A stretch of 64,000 nt of DNA, taken from the NCBI GenBank assembly GCA_030448125.1, contig JAUJNO010000001.1:367394-431393 (forward strand), written 5' to 3'. Origin of the DNA: Rubrobacteraceae bacterium. GTDB taxonomy: Bacteria > Actinomycetota > Rubrobacteria > Rubrobacterales > Rubrobacteraceae. Under the pieces are notes generated by a model that was given only the letters and a program-made list of their open reading frames with translations, searched no databases and was not told the origin of the DNA. Below, one piece after another: positions 45,713-54,456 of the stretch (positions are counted from its first letter, which is position 1; each line of letters starts with the position of its first letter). A program made the translations under genes and the position numbers.

Positions 45713-46312
45713 CTAACTATCGGGTCGGAGACCGCTCAAAAAGACGTTGACCGACGTCTTCAGGTGCTCCTCGTCGGTCAGGCCGTCTTCCGTCAGGGTC
45801 GGCAAGAACAGCCTACCCGCGAGTTGCGGTATGAGCATTCCCATAAAGGCCCGGGCGCTCGAACGGACGTCGTGGGGGCGGAGCCTGCCGAGCTCGACCT
45901 GGTGCTCCAGATAGGTCTTGAGAAAGTCGAGCACCTTCCCCGGGCCACTCTTGACGAACATCTCGGCGACCTCCGGACGGCGAACGGCTTCTCCCACTAC
46001 GAGCCGCAACGTCCGGGTGTCTAACTGCTCGAAGGCGAAGTAAGCCCTTCCTATCCTCGGCAGCAGTTCCTCGGGGGGGAGATCCAGGAGGGGTGTGGGA
46101 TCCGCCACCGCCCGCACGACCGGTATCCGCGAACTCAAAACCTCCCGAAAGAGAGCCTCTTTGTCGGGGAAGTACCAGTAGATAAGGGCCGGGGACTGCA
46201 ACCTCGCCGTGCCCGCGATACTCTTGATCGTCGCCCCCTTGAACCCCTTAGCCGCGAACTCCTCGAACGCCGCGTCCAGGATCTGAGCCCGCCGATCCAA
46301 CTCCTCAGCCAC
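45713..46312 (-). CDS. TetR-family transcriptional regulator
   Basis: 199 residues; N-terminal helix-turn-helix ILDAAFEEFAAKGFKGATIK, with LQSPALIYWYFPDKEALFRE. The C-terminal helical domain resembles the TetR_C group (RLVVGEAVRRPEVAEMFV). It leads an operon with two FAD monooxygenases and has a clear promoter with a symmetric site just upstream, so it probably autoregulates the operon in response to the aromatic substrate. Confidence 0.92.
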   Translation of the reverse strand: MAEELDRRAQILDAAFEEFAAKGFKGATIKSIAGTARLQSPALIYWYFPDKEALFREVLSSRIPVVRAVADPTPLLDLPPEELLPRIGRAYFAFEQLDTRTLRLVVGEAVRRPEVAEMFVKSGPGKVLDFLKTYLEHQVELGRLRPHDVRSSARAFMGMLIPQLAGRLFLPTLTEDGLTDEEHLKTSVNVFLSGLRPDS

Positions 46313-46327
46313 CCGGCCTCCTACTTG

Positions 46328-46376
46328 ATTGAATGTTTAATAACCTTAGAATAGCCTCGATTGAACGTTCTGTCAA
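46328..46376 (-). promoter_or_regulatory. Promoter and TetR operator of the monooxygenase operon
   Basis: On the minus strand: TTGACA (46371-46376), a 17-base spacer, TATTCT (46348-46353). Downstream lies the near-palindrome ATTGAATGTTTAAT (46328-46341), and a related half-site GAACGTTC is inside the spacer. The layout suits repression by the TetR encoded next. Confidence 0.65.
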
Positions 46377-46517
46377 GAGAGTTTTGCGCGAGTCTTCTGG
46401 GACATAGGCAAGAGGAGGGGCGCCGGCCTGTATCACGGAGACCTGGTTGGCTGCTGGAGGGCGGGGCACTGGTGGTACGATGGCACGACGCGCGGGCGTA
46501 GGACCTATACTGGGCGG

Positions 46518-46937
46518 ATGGGGTATCCGTACGATGGGGTGGACCTGCGGAAACACCCCGAGGCTTATCGTATCGGTCGCGGAGAGCAGGGCGTCTTCCA
46601 CGCCGAACCCTACAAGAGCGAGCTGTTGCCGCTGTGGAGGTTCAAAGACACCGAAGCGGCGAAGGAGTCTGTCGACGCCATCTACGGGCGTTTCCTCGAT
46701 TACAAGGACGAAGGGGATTTCGTCGGGATGGACGTCGCGAGAAAGTACTTGCAGATGGGATGGACGAGGAGTTTGCGGTACTCGAAATACAAAGGCGGGA
46801 ACAAGAGCAAGCCGCTGGAGGAGCCCGACCCGGTCAAGAGCCGGGCGGCGGAGATCTTCTACGAAAAGTGGCGCGAGGCCGCCGAGGACGAAAGGTACCT
46901 CGAGCTCAAGGAGGAGCACCGGCGGCGCAACCGGTAG
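46518..46937 (+). CDS. DUF4385-family protein
   Basis: 139 residues. The pattern DLRKHPEAYRIGRGEQGVFH, AEPYKSELLPLWRFKDTEAA, GDFVGMDVARKYLQMGWTRS and RRYSKYKGG-like LRYSKYKGG is that of DUF4385, a cytoplasmic family found beside DNA and stress genes with no assigned activity. Single-gene unit; the ATG has only a GGGCGGATG context. Confidence 0.88.
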   Translation: MGYPYDGVDLRKHPEAYRIGRGEQGVFHAEPYKSELLPLWRFKDTEAAKESVDAIYGRFLDYKDEGDFVGMDVARKYLQMGWTRSLRYSKYKGGNKSKPLEEPDPVKSRAAEIFYEKWREAAEDERYLELKEEHRRRNR

Positions 46938-46990
46938 GGCCGTGGAGCGTATAAGTAGGCGATACGCAAGCTAGACGAGGAGGGTGCAGA

Positions 46991-47221
46991 ATGAGGAGGA
47001 GTCCGATCCTGGCGGCGGTCCTGAGCCTCATACTCGCGGGGCTCGGACAGATCTACAACGGCCAGGTGACCAAGGGCGCGCTCTTTATAGTGGCGCAGCT
47101 TATAAACACCGCGCTGACGGCCATCCTGATCGGGTGGGTCCTGATGCCTTTAGTCGGGCTTTGGGCCATAATCGACGCTTACGTGACCGCGAAGCGCAAT
47201 AACGCGAAGAGGACCTGGTAA
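46991..47221 (+). CDS. Small two-helix membrane protein (TM2-like)
   Basis: 76 residues: a first helix (ILAAVLSLILAGLGQIYNGQ), the GQ-YNGQ-KG turn, and a second helix pair (LIGWVLMPLVGLWAIIDAYV) ending with a basic tail. The LGQ.Y.G...KG..F motif is typical of TM2/DUF5683-type proteins. GAGGAGG precedes the ATG. Confidence 0.8.
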   Translation: MRRSPILAAVLSLILAGLGQIYNGQVTKGALFIVAQLINTALTAILIGWVLMPLVGLWAIIDAYVTAKRNNAKRTW

Positions 47222-47264
47222 GTATACCGGCGACGGGTGCAACGACGTGAGAAAGCGCGGGTGA

Positions 47265-47687
47265 CTAGCTGTTCGAGCCGCCGAAGAACAGGTGGTAAGA
47301 TCCGTACCCCAGCGCGGCGATACAGAGCAGGATCGCCAGGCAGATCAAGGCCTTCACCACGGTGGAAGAGCTCATCCAGATGTCCGCACCCCATCGTGCC
47401 AACGCCCTCAGCTTCACCTCGGCCCAGTCCATGAAACGGGCGATAGGCCGAAACTCGCCGGCGATCAACCCCAGCCCCACGAAGGTGATGACCCAGCCGG
47501 GACCCGGCCCGGGCACGGCGATAAGGCCTCCGACTACGATCGCTATTCCACCGACGACGCCGAGGAGCGTCCGAGGGCTAAATCTGCCGCTGCTGCTTTG
47601 CTGGCGGCGACGGTAACCGTCCTGGAAACGGTGGCCCGGCTCGCTCTCCTTGAACTGTCGCCAGTTCTCTTTCGCTTTTTCGATCAT
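47265..47687 (-). CDS. PGPGW-motif transmembrane protein (TIGR02611-like)
   Basis: 140 residues. A basic amphipathic N-terminus (GHRFQDGYRRRQQ), then LLGVVGGIAIVVGGLIAVPG with PGPGWVITFVGLGLIAGEF, the PGPGW signature, a WAEVKLRAL stretch and a last membrane helix. Function unknown. It is convergent with the small TM2-like gene. Confidence 0.85.
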   Translation of the reverse strand: MIEKAKENWRQFKESEPGHRFQDGYRRRQQSSSGRFSPRTLLGVVGGIAIVVGGLIAVPGPGPGWVITFVGLGLIAGEFRPIARFMDWAEVKLRALARWGADIWMSSSTVVKALICLAILLCIAALGYGSYHLFFGGSNS

Positions 47688-47916
47688 CTCTATTCATCGC
47701 TATACGTAGACTCGCTCGAATCTGGTCTCTCGCCGACTTTCTATCACCGGAGAGGGGCGAATGGGTTAAATCCCGGATAAGCGGTCGAAAAATGGCCCAA
47801 ATGGGGTGAGCGGATCGCATCTCGAGACGCGGTCACGCCGCCGGAGCCCTCGACGCTCGCGTGACCGCGAAGAGGAACGGCGCGGAGCACGAGTTCTTCT
47901 AGTAGTATCCAGCGGC

Positions 47917-48108
47917 ATGGACGAGCGCGACCTCATTCTGCTAGAGAGCGCCATAACCGCCATAGACGAGGCTGCGGCGGCGGTTGCCTCCGAGGTAGAG
48001 CGCGACCGGCTCGGCGAATCTTCCCTCGCGCGCCTCTCCACCGTCGAGGCCGAGCTGAGGCGCAGCCGCCTCGCGCTGGAGAAGATCATCCAGGAAGAAA
48101 CTACGTAG
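47917..48108 (+). CDS. Small hypothetical helical protein
   Basis: 63 residues, MDERDLILLESAITAIDEAA then VASEVERDRLGESSLARLS, ending RRSRLALEKIIQEETT. Heptad-like, predicted all-helical. ATG 47917; the frame is open from 47806 but only the part from 47917 looks protein-like. No family recognised. Confidence 0.5.
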   Translation: MDERDLILLESAITAIDEAAAAVASEVERDRLGESSLARLSTVEAELRRSRLALEKIIQEETT

Positions 48109-48211
48109 TTATCAGTAAGGGAGCGAGGGTGAGACCGCCCCCTGCTTGACCCCCATGCTGATTTAGAACAAGCGAGCAAAAACTAAGAACTATATAACTG
48201 AAAACCAACGA

Positions 48212-49360
48212 TCAAGTAGCGCATTCCTTGGTGCTGACGGGGTTCCGGCGTTCCTGGGCGAGGTCCACGAGTTGCCGGACGAGGGTGGAGGGGATGCCGT
48301 AGCCAGCGTTGTCCGAGTCGGCGCGGCTGGCGAAGACGGTCGCGACGACGGCGCCTTCTTCGTTCACGGCCGGTCCGCCGGAGTTGCCGGGGCGGACGAA
48401 GCCCCTGAAGCTGGTTACGGTACGCTCCACGGGCCCGCGATTGTAGGCGTCGTTGGAGATCACACGCGTCGTATCGCCCACGCGACCGGCTCTGATGTCG
48501 AACGGCCCGTTCTCCGGAAAGCCCAGGAGGGCCACTGGTTCGCTGTCTTCTGGATCGGCGAGGGAGAGGGGCGACAGGCGCAGGTTGTCGACTCGCAGCA
48601 CCGCGATGTCGTTCTTCTCGTCGAAGGCCATCACCCGGGCGGGGAGGGGCAAGCCGTTCCCTTCGGGCTGGACCTGGGTGGAGATCTCCCCGGCCACGAC
48701 GTGGGCGTTGGTGACGACGAGGTTGGGGGCGGCGACCCAGCCGGAACCCTCGATGCCGTAGCCGCAAGCAACCCCGCTGACGCGCACGACGCGCGAGGTT
48801 GCCGCGAGCACCTCCGGGTCGTTGGCGACGTTCAGGTTCGGGTCCGCGACATCCGCCTCGGGGCCCCGGAAGCTGGGGAGGGGGTCGAGCCGGGAGACGG
48901 CCTGCGTGAGGAGCCGCGAGGGCATGGCCTGGTTCAGCGCCCCGAGCACCGTGGATTGTTGCATGGTCGGGTGCAGGGATGAGAGGAGCGGGGTCCCGAG
49001 CGCGAAGGTCGCAGCCACCCAGATGAGGGTGAGCGAGAGCGCGGCGCCGAGGACCGCCCCGCCGGTCCGGTCCAACGCTTCGGAGGTGTCTCCCCGGATC
49101 TTCTCTTGCAAGAAGCCGCTCGCCGCGCGGGCCAGGATGTCCCCGAGCACGGCGAAGGCCATGATGCTCGCGAGCGTTATGACGGAGCCGAAGACGAGGT
49201 CCCCGTCGCCCTCCAGAAGGGCCGGGACGATCCTCGACCCCAGGGCCGCCCCCAGGACTACCCCCACGAGCGAGAGGGCGCCCGCCAGAAAGCCCGTGCG
49301 CGAACCACGCCACACGAGAAAAACGACGAACAACGCGATAAAAAGATCTAGCAAGTTCAC
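48212..49360 (-). CDS. MarP-like membrane serine protease (CvpA domain plus trypsin-like domain)
   Basis: 382 residues from the GTG at 49360 (AGGA just upstream), which gives the canonical CvpA opening NLLDLFIALFVVFLVWRGSR; an in-frame TTG lies at 49384. Four membrane helices in the first 160 residues, then a trypsin-like domain outside the membrane: His in LVVTNAHVVAGEI, Asp in EKNDIAVLRVDNL, Ser in VRPGNSGGPAVNEEG. The two Cys (VACGYG, KECAT) could form the disulfide known in MarP. MarP proteins protect the cell in acid and process cell-wall hydrolases. Confidence 0.92.
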   Translation of the reverse strand: MNLLDLFIALFVVFLVWRGSRTGFLAGALSLVGVVLGAALGSRIVPALLEGDGDLVFGSVITLASIMAFAVLGDILARAASGFLQEKIRGDTSEALDRTGGAVLGAALSLTLIWVAATFALGTPLLSSLHPTMQQSTVLGALNQAMPSRLLTQAVSRLDPLPSFRGPEADVADPNLNVANDPEVLAATSRVVRVSGVACGYGIEGSGWVAAPNLVVTNAHVVAGEISTQVQPEGNGLPLPARVMAFDEKNDIAVLRVDNLRLSPLSLADPEDSEPVALLGFPENGPFDIRAGRVGDTTRVISNDAYNRGPVERTVTSFRGFVRPGNSGGPAVNEEGAVVATVFASRADSDNAGYGIPSTLVRQLVDLAQERRNPVSTKECAT

Positions 49361-49421
49361 GTTCCTGATTTTAACGCCGTACAACGCTTTTTACTGATCG
49401 GTTTGTATAATCTTTCTACCG

Positions 49422-50498
49422 ATGAGAAGAGGAGAAGAGCAGTTGAGGGCCAGAGAGTTTATACCCGGCGTGGAGAGGGTCCTGGAGAGTAGAGGCGAGC
49501 CAACCTATCGTCTTGGGCAGGCCTACGGCGCCCTCTGCGGCGGCCTGGTACGCGATTGGGAGGAGGCGACCGCGCTCCCCAAGGGCCTGCGGGCCGCGCT
49601 CTCGGCCGAGGCCCCGGCCGCCGTCCTCGAGCTTACCCGCGCCTCGCGGGCGACGGACGGGACGCGCAAGTACCTCTTCAAGACGCACGACGGGCACTTG
49701 ATAGAGACGGTCATGATCCCGGAGAAGGACCGCCGCACCGTCTGCATCTCGACCCAGGTCGGCTGCGCAATGGGCTGCAAGTTCTGCGCGACGGGCCTCC
49801 TCGGCATCAAGCGCAACCTGAAGGCGCGCGAGATCGCCGAGCAGGTCTTCGTCGCCGCCCGCGACGTCGCACCCGAACGCATCACCAACGTAGTCGTCAT
49901 GGGGATGGGCGAGCCGTTCTTGAATTACAAGGAAACCCTGCTCGCGCTCAAGGTCCTCAACGACAAAGACGGGTTCAACCTCGCGGCCCGCTCCATCGCC
50001 GTTTCGACGAGCGGGTTGGTGGAGAAGATACGGCGCTTCGCCGACGAGCCGGAGCAGTTCCACCTGGCGATAAGTCTGCACACCCCCTTCGAGGAGCAGC
50101 GCAAAGAGATCATGCCGGTAGCCTCGCGCCACTCGATCCCCGAGCTCATGGACGCCGCCCGCTACTACGTCGAAGAGACCCACCGCAAGCTCTTCTTCGA
50201 GTACACCCTCCTCGCCGGGGTCAACGACCAGCCGCGCCACGTCGAGGCCCTCGCGGAGCTCCTGGACCATCCGCTCTACCACCTCAACCTCCTCCGCTTC
50301 AACTGGACTGACACCGGCTTCGCCGCGACGCCGAAACGCGAGGCAAAGGAGTTTTTGCGGTACGCGCGGGAGCTCGGCCTCCCGGCGACTCTGAGGCCCA
50401 GCCGCGGACAAGACATAGACGCAGCCTGCGGACAGCTCGCCGCCAAGGACCTCCAGGGAGGGCCGCCGCGCGCGGTGGTTCCCATATCCCGGGCCTAA
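49422..50498 (+). CDS. rlmN: 23S rRNA (adenine2503-C2)-methyltransferase, radical SAM
   Basis: 358 residues. Radical SAM cluster [20 protein letters not shown] (CxxxCxxC), GGXP-type [17 protein letters not shown], the conserved Cys near the end ([10 protein letters not shown]) that forms the methyl-carrier step, and FTRPSRG-like LRPSRGQD. It methylates A2503 of 23S rRNA and A37 of some tRNAs. TATAAT lies at 49406-49411, so with the ATG at 49422 the message would be almost leaderless. The in-frame TTG at 49443, preceded by AAGAGGAG, is an equally good start. Confidence 0.93.
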   Translation: MRRGEEQLRAREFIPGVERVLESRGEPTYRLGQAYGALCGGLVRDWEEATALPKGLRAALSAEAPAAVLELTRASRATDGTRKYLFKTHDGHLIETVMIPEKDRRTVCISTQVGCAMGCKFCATGLLGIKRNLKAREIAEQVFVAARDVAPERITNVVVMGMGEPFLNYKETLLALKVLNDKDGFNLAARSIAVSTSGLVEKIRRFADEPEQFHLAISLHTPFEEQRKEIMPVASRHSIPELMDAARYYVEETHRKLFFEYTLLAGVNDQPRHVEALAELLDHPLYHLNLLRFNWTDTGFAATPKREAKEFLRYARELGLPATLRPSRGQDIDAACGQLAAKDLQGGPPRAVVPISRA

Positions 50499-50508
50499 CG
50501 AAGCTTAC

Positions 50509-50988
50509 TTGAAGAGCGAACCGGGGCAGAGGCTCGACCCGCGGGCGAAGCTATTGTGGCGTGTCACCGGGGCGTTGCAGGCTGCCCCGATCCTCGCGGG
50601 CGGCGCGTTCGGGAGCTACGCGCTCTCCGCGAGGGCGGACGTGGCGTTCTACCTCGCGGTCTTGCCGGTGCTCGGGGCGTTGGCTCTGGCGATCCTTTTT
50701 GTCTTCGTGCTGCCGCCGTTGTTGTGGCGGCGGTGGCGCTACGAGATACGGCCTCTGGAGGTGGATCTCCAGCGGGGGCTCGTGCGGGTGACGCGGACGC
50801 TGGTGCCGATGGCGCGGGTGCAGCACGTGGATACCCGGCGCGGGCCTTTGCAGCGTCGTTTGGGGCTCTCCACGGTCGTCTTCTACACAGCGGCGGGTCC
50901 GAACGAGATCCCGCAGCTGGCCCAGAAGACCGCCGCGGAGGTACGTGACCGGATCGCCGAGCTGACCCGGACGGCGGATGAACTCTAG
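50509..50988 (+). CDS. YdbS-like membrane protein with bacterial PH (bPH2/DUF304) domain
   Basis: 159 residues: two N-terminal helices (FGSYALSARADVAFYLAVLP; LALAILFVFVLPPLLW), then a bPH2 domain (YEIRPLEVDLQRGLVRVTRT; VPMARVQHVDTRRGPLQRRL; STVVFYTAAG). The stop overlaps the start of the next gene, which encodes a triple-PH partner, the usual ydbS-ydbT pairing. TTG start, 10 bp after rlmN. Role in envelope homeostasis is suspected for the family. Confidence 0.85.
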   Translation: MKSEPGQRLDPRAKLLWRVTGALQAAPILAGGAFGSYALSARADVAFYLAVLPVLGALALAILFVFVLPPLLWRRWRYEIRPLEVDLQRGLVRVTRTLVPMARVQHVDTRRGPLQRRLGLSTVVFYTAAGPNEIPQLAQKTAAEVRDRIAELTRTADEL

Positions 50989-52459
50989 CGCGGCGGTGGA
51001 GACCGCCGAGCGCCGCCTCCACCCGGTCGGGATGTTGCTGGCGGCCCTCGGTACGGTGCGCCGCTGGTTCGGGCTGGCGGCGTTCCCGGGCGTAGCCGCG
51101 CTGGTCAACGGCGAGTTCGGCATGCGAGCGCTGCTGCTGATTCTTCTGGGCGTCGCGCTGGTCGCCGTGTTTAGTGCCATCTGGGGCGTGTTGTCATGGC
51201 GAGCTACGACTTACCGGGTGTCGGGCGGGGCGTTTCACTTCAAGCAGGGGGTGCTCCAGAAGAGCGAGCGGTCGCTGCCGCTGGAGCGCGTCCAGAGCGT
51301 GGATGCCGTGCAGGGCGTCGTGCAGCGCGTCTTCGGGGTAGTCGGGGTGCGGGTCGAGGCAGCGGGGGGTGGGGGGGAGCCGGAGATCTCGCTCTCCGCC
51401 CTCTCCCGCGCCGCCGCCGGCGCCCTCCGCGAGGAGCTCACGAGGAGCGCGCGCCAGGCCTCCGCGGAAGCTCCCGAGGAGCCGGTGGTTCTGCGGAAGC
51501 TCTTCGTTCGCGACCTCCTTCTGGCGGGGTTGACGAGCGGGCAGATCGGGGTCGCCGCCTCGGTCGTCTTCGGCGCCTCGCGCGCCGTGGAGGATCTGCT
51601 CCCCGGAGACCTCGCCGGCCGGATCGCCGAGGCTCTGATCACGGACTCCGTCTCTCCGGCGTTGCTCCTGGCCCTCGCCGTCGCCCTTCTCTCCTGGGTG
51701 CTGGCGATTCTGGGTACGGTCCTCGCCCACGCGGGCTTTACCCTCTCCCGCTCTGCGGACGGCAAGTATCTCCACATAAGGCGCGGCCTCCTGGAGCGCC
51801 ACGAGTCCACCGTGCCGCTCGCGCGTATCCAGGCCATAAAGGTTGTCGAGGGGGTCCTGCGCCAGCCCTTCGGTCTCGCGGCCTTGCGCGTGGAGAGCGC
51901 GGGCTTCGGCGCCGAGGAGGGCGTCTCGACCACCCTCTTCCCACTACTGCCCCGCAAAGAGGTAGAAAAGCTTCTGCGGGCCGCGGTCCCCGAGTTCGAC
52001 GCCCCGCTGGACCACCTCGAACCTCCGCCTGGCCGCGCGCGGCGGCGTTACGCGTTTCGGTCGGCCCTGCCGGTGCTCGTCCTGGCGGCGCTGTACGCGG
52101 TCCTCTTCTTTCCGTGGGGTACCATCGGGCTGCTCCTCGCGCTCCCGGCCGCCCTGTATGGCATTCTCCGTTACCGGGCAGCGGGATACGGCCTCGACGA
52201 GGACCGGCTCGTACTCCGGTTCCGTCGTCTGGCACGAACGACGGTCGTCGCGCCGCGAGGCAGGCTTCAGTCGCGCGGGTACTCCGTCTCCCCATTCCAG
52301 CGGCGCGTGGGGCTCGCGACGCTCAAGGTCGAGGTCGCCTCCGGCTCCGGTGGGGCGGCGTTTCGCCTCACGGACGCGGACGCAGAGGTCGCGAAGGGCC
52401 TGATCGAAGCTCTCTCCGAGCGGGCCGCCCGAACCGCGGCTCGGGAACACTCGACGTAG
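50978..52459 (+). CDS. YdbT-like membrane protein with repeated bPH2 domains
   Basis: 493 residues. Three repeats of helix pair plus PH domain: YRVSGGAFHFKQGVLQKSER with VPLERVQSVD-type LPLERVQSVDAVQGVVQRVF; HIRRGLLERHESTVPLARIQ; and a third near LDEDRLVLRFRRLARTTVVA with RLQSRGYSVSPFQRRVGLAT. The first start is ATG 50978 inside the end of the YdbS-like gene, so the two are coupled. GC is very high throughout. Confidence 0.88.
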   Translation: MNSSAAVETAERRLHPVGMLLAALGTVRRWFGLAAFPGVAALVNGEFGMRALLLILLGVALVAVFSAIWGVLSWRATTYRVSGGAFHFKQGVLQKSERSLPLERVQSVDAVQGVVQRVFGVVGVRVEAAGGGGEPEISLSALSRAAAGALREELTRSARQASAEAPEEPVVLRKLFVRDLLLAGLTSGQIGVAASVVFGASRAVEDLLPGDLAGRIAEALITDSVSPALLLALAVALLSWVLAILGTVLAHAGFTLSRSADGKYLHIRRGLLERHESTVPLARIQAIKVVEGVLRQPFGLAALRVESAGFGAEEGVSTTLFPLLPRKEVEKLLRAAVPEFDAPLDHLEPPPGRARRRYAFRSALPVLVLAALYAVLFFPWGTIGLLLALPAALYGILRYRAAGYGLDEDRLVLRFRRLARTTVVAPRGRLQSRGYSVSPFQRRVGLATLKVEVASGSGGAAFRLTDADAEVAKGLIEALSERAARTAAREHST

Positions 52460-52559
52460 CCGCACGGTCGTCCCGAGCCTCGTTTCGCGCACGAAGGCGC
52501 GGCGGATCTTCGAGGAAAGCGCCGCGAGCCGCCATCTTCTAGAAGCGTCCCCTGAAACC

Positions 52560-53239
52560 CTCTTGGAGAACGACAGGCTCTTCCGCACGAAGCGAGAAAG
52601 CCGCTGCCTCAAGTGTTGTTCCACCTCTCGACATGCGCTGTCTCTCCGCTCTCCTTGCCTGCCTCCGTATGTTGCTCGGCGCGGACTACCTCCCGATACG
52701 CCTTCCAGAAGTCGCTGTAGCAATACCCGCCGCGGTAAGCCTCCGGCACCCGCTCCCACAGCTCGCGGCAACTCTGTTCGCTCCTGTCGCCGATGTAGTA
52801 GGCGACCACCTGGCGCGTCTCGCGGCACAACGCCAGCCAGCGCCAGCCAGACCCAGCGTCTTTGCGCCTTTTTGAGAACGAACGAGCACAGAGCTCGTCC
52901 AGTAGTTCCAGGGTGGTGGCCTCCCGATCTTCTTCGGGGTCTGGCTCGGCCAGCGTTTCGCTCAGCTCGGGGAGCGCCTGGGACTTTTTCGAGCCAGCTC
53001 GTCACGGTATTGCGTGAGACGCCCAAGGTACGCGAAAGCCCGCGCAGGCTGGACCTCTCCTGGTAGGCGCGCAGGATCTCCCCACGCTTTTGGTCGGTGT
53101 AGCCGTTGGGTTGGGGATCCTCGCGGGAATTCTTGGCGCAATCCTTGCACAAGAAGCGCTGCTTGGAGTTGGAGGTTATCCCGTTGCGAATGATGTTTTC
53201 GCTGCCGCAGTGGCGACAGGCAATTCGAATCGTAACCAT
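52560..53239 (-). mobile_element. IS1-type transposase gene, frameshifted and with a truncated 3' end
   Basis: ATG 53239: zinc-finger opening IACRHCGSENIIRNGITSNS then KQRFLCKDCAKNSRED, helix-turn-helix SSLRGLSRTLGVSRNTVTSW; after indels, ELCSFVLKKAQRRWVWLALC, then RETRQVVAYYIGDRSEQSCR and FWKAYREVVRAEQHTEAGKE, SGETAHVERWNNTLRQRLSR, FVRKSLSFSK. The expected final 20 residues after SFSK are replaced by unrelated sequence, so the element is truncated. I could not place its terminal repeats. Confidence 0.75.
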
Positions 53240-53612
53240 GATCGTGAGTGTACAGTGCCTCTCTACCTTGAACCATTACCCGAAATCGGACGAATTCTGG
53301 CACGAAGGGTACGCCCTCGTATCCTCCGAAAGGATGAGTTCGGCCGCCCGAAAGTATGATAATGGCCCAAAAGGGGTTGTAGGGCAGGGTTTGCTCTGCA
53401 ATTATCCAACCACGAGACGCTTTGGGTACGATCACTTGAGGGAGTATGGTGCGATGAGATTTGATTGCTGGAGCATTTCAACGGGGTGGAGACGACATCG
53501 GGCGGGGCTCCCCGCTCCCCGGCGTACGGCGTGTTTGAAGCTGGCGCCATGAAGTATAATTACCAAGATACTCTCAGGCGCAGGGCGATCTAGCGGCGAG
53601 AAAGGAGTGAGG
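53240..53612. other. No gene recognised
   Basis: About 370 bp of lower-GC sequence between the IS1-type remnant and the small secreted peptide gene. It must contain the peptide gene's promoter, but no clear box pair was found. Confidence 0.4.
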
Positions 53613-53759
53613 ATGAGGACACTGCGCATGCTGGTACTGATGCTGATGGTGATGATGGCCACGTTGCTGCCCATCGCCACCTCAGCTTATGCCAGCGGTT
53701 TCGGTGCCGCCGAGGATTTCGCGTACTACCTGTACCAGTACTATTGGGAAGATTGGTAG
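53613..53759 (+). CDS. Small secreted peptide with aromatic-rich C-terminus
   Basis: 48 residues, ATG after AAAGGAG with 6 bases of spacing. A basic start and hydrophobic stretch (MRTLRMLVLMLMVMMATLLP) with a signal peptidase site after SAYA or TSAYAS, leaving a mature peptide of about 22 residues, SGFGAAEDFAYYLYQYYWED plus a final Trp. Six of the last 14 residues are Tyr or Trp, with acidic residues at the end. It is too short for any family call. The strong RBS and signal peptide argue that it is real. Confidence 0.6.
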   Translation: MRTLRMLVLMLMVMMATLLPIATSAYASGFGAAEDFAYYLYQYYWEDW

Positions 53760-54456
53760 GGTGACCGGTTTTCTCGTGTGGGATGGGTGTTGCTCGCGAA
53801 GCTCGTCGTCGGTCTCTTAGATCGGTCGATGCTCCCCTGAGAGAAGTCTTTGGAGGCTACTCGGAGAGTAGTTGAACGGGCGTGAGCGAGCATTCGGGAA
53901 CGGAGCCAGCCTACCGCCCTCGACGGGGCCTCGAAAGCTGGGTCTTTTGGAACGTCGAAGCGCATCTTGGCCGCGGCACAAGTCTTTACGGGAGGCTTAC
54001 TTCGCTGTATGGGTTGTCTAGTGCGTGCTGGAGAAGAAGGTAAGACGGTAGCCAGTACCGAGAAGGAGGCGCCCGAGCAAGGAGCGCACCGCCCGTGTTA
54101 CGAGCATCCGGGCATCCCAGAAGACGCCGTTTGATCTTGCACCGGGCCCGCTCCCTCCGAAAGGACGAGTTAGGTCAGGCTAAGAGCGTCGTGGGCCGGC
54201 TCCGCGATGGGTCTCGAGACGACGGGACGCCGCGAGGCGCCATTACCGTAGGGGATGCGGTGCTACGAGACTTGCGGGACTATCTGAAAGAGGCAAGATG
54301 ACGTCGGTTAGGGAATTTATCCCCGGCGAACGAGGGCACCGCGACGAGGTCCGTCGGGGCGAGCGCCGGGAGGTTGGAGCTCTCTTCGCATCCTGCTCAT
54401 CGCCGCCGAACCCCAGCCGCGAAAAGCCGCTCATAGACCAGTAGGGTACGGCTGCA
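53760..54456. other. No convincing gene; possible remnant
   Basis: A 207-bp frame at 54095-54301 ends GDAVLRDLRDYLKEAR and overlaps an ATG (ATGA) that opens a 49-codon frame, an arrangement like a toxin-antitoxin pair, but neither product matches a family I know. The rest shows nothing. Confidence 0.3.

Noticed and set aside
52560..53239. Programmed frameshift in the IS1-type transposase
   Set aside because: IS1 elements do use one, but here there are several frame breaks without a clear A-rich slippery site, and the 3' end is replaced, so it is treated as a degraded copy.
53325..54170. Near-identical 17-base motif (CTCCGAAAGGA-GAGTT) at about 53325 and 54150
   Set aside because: Only two copies and no extension of similarity on either side; not enough to call a repeat.
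54095..54450. Toxin-antitoxin pair with ATGA overlap
   Set aside because: Neither product resembles a known antitoxin or toxin; the overlap alone is common by chance in this composition.
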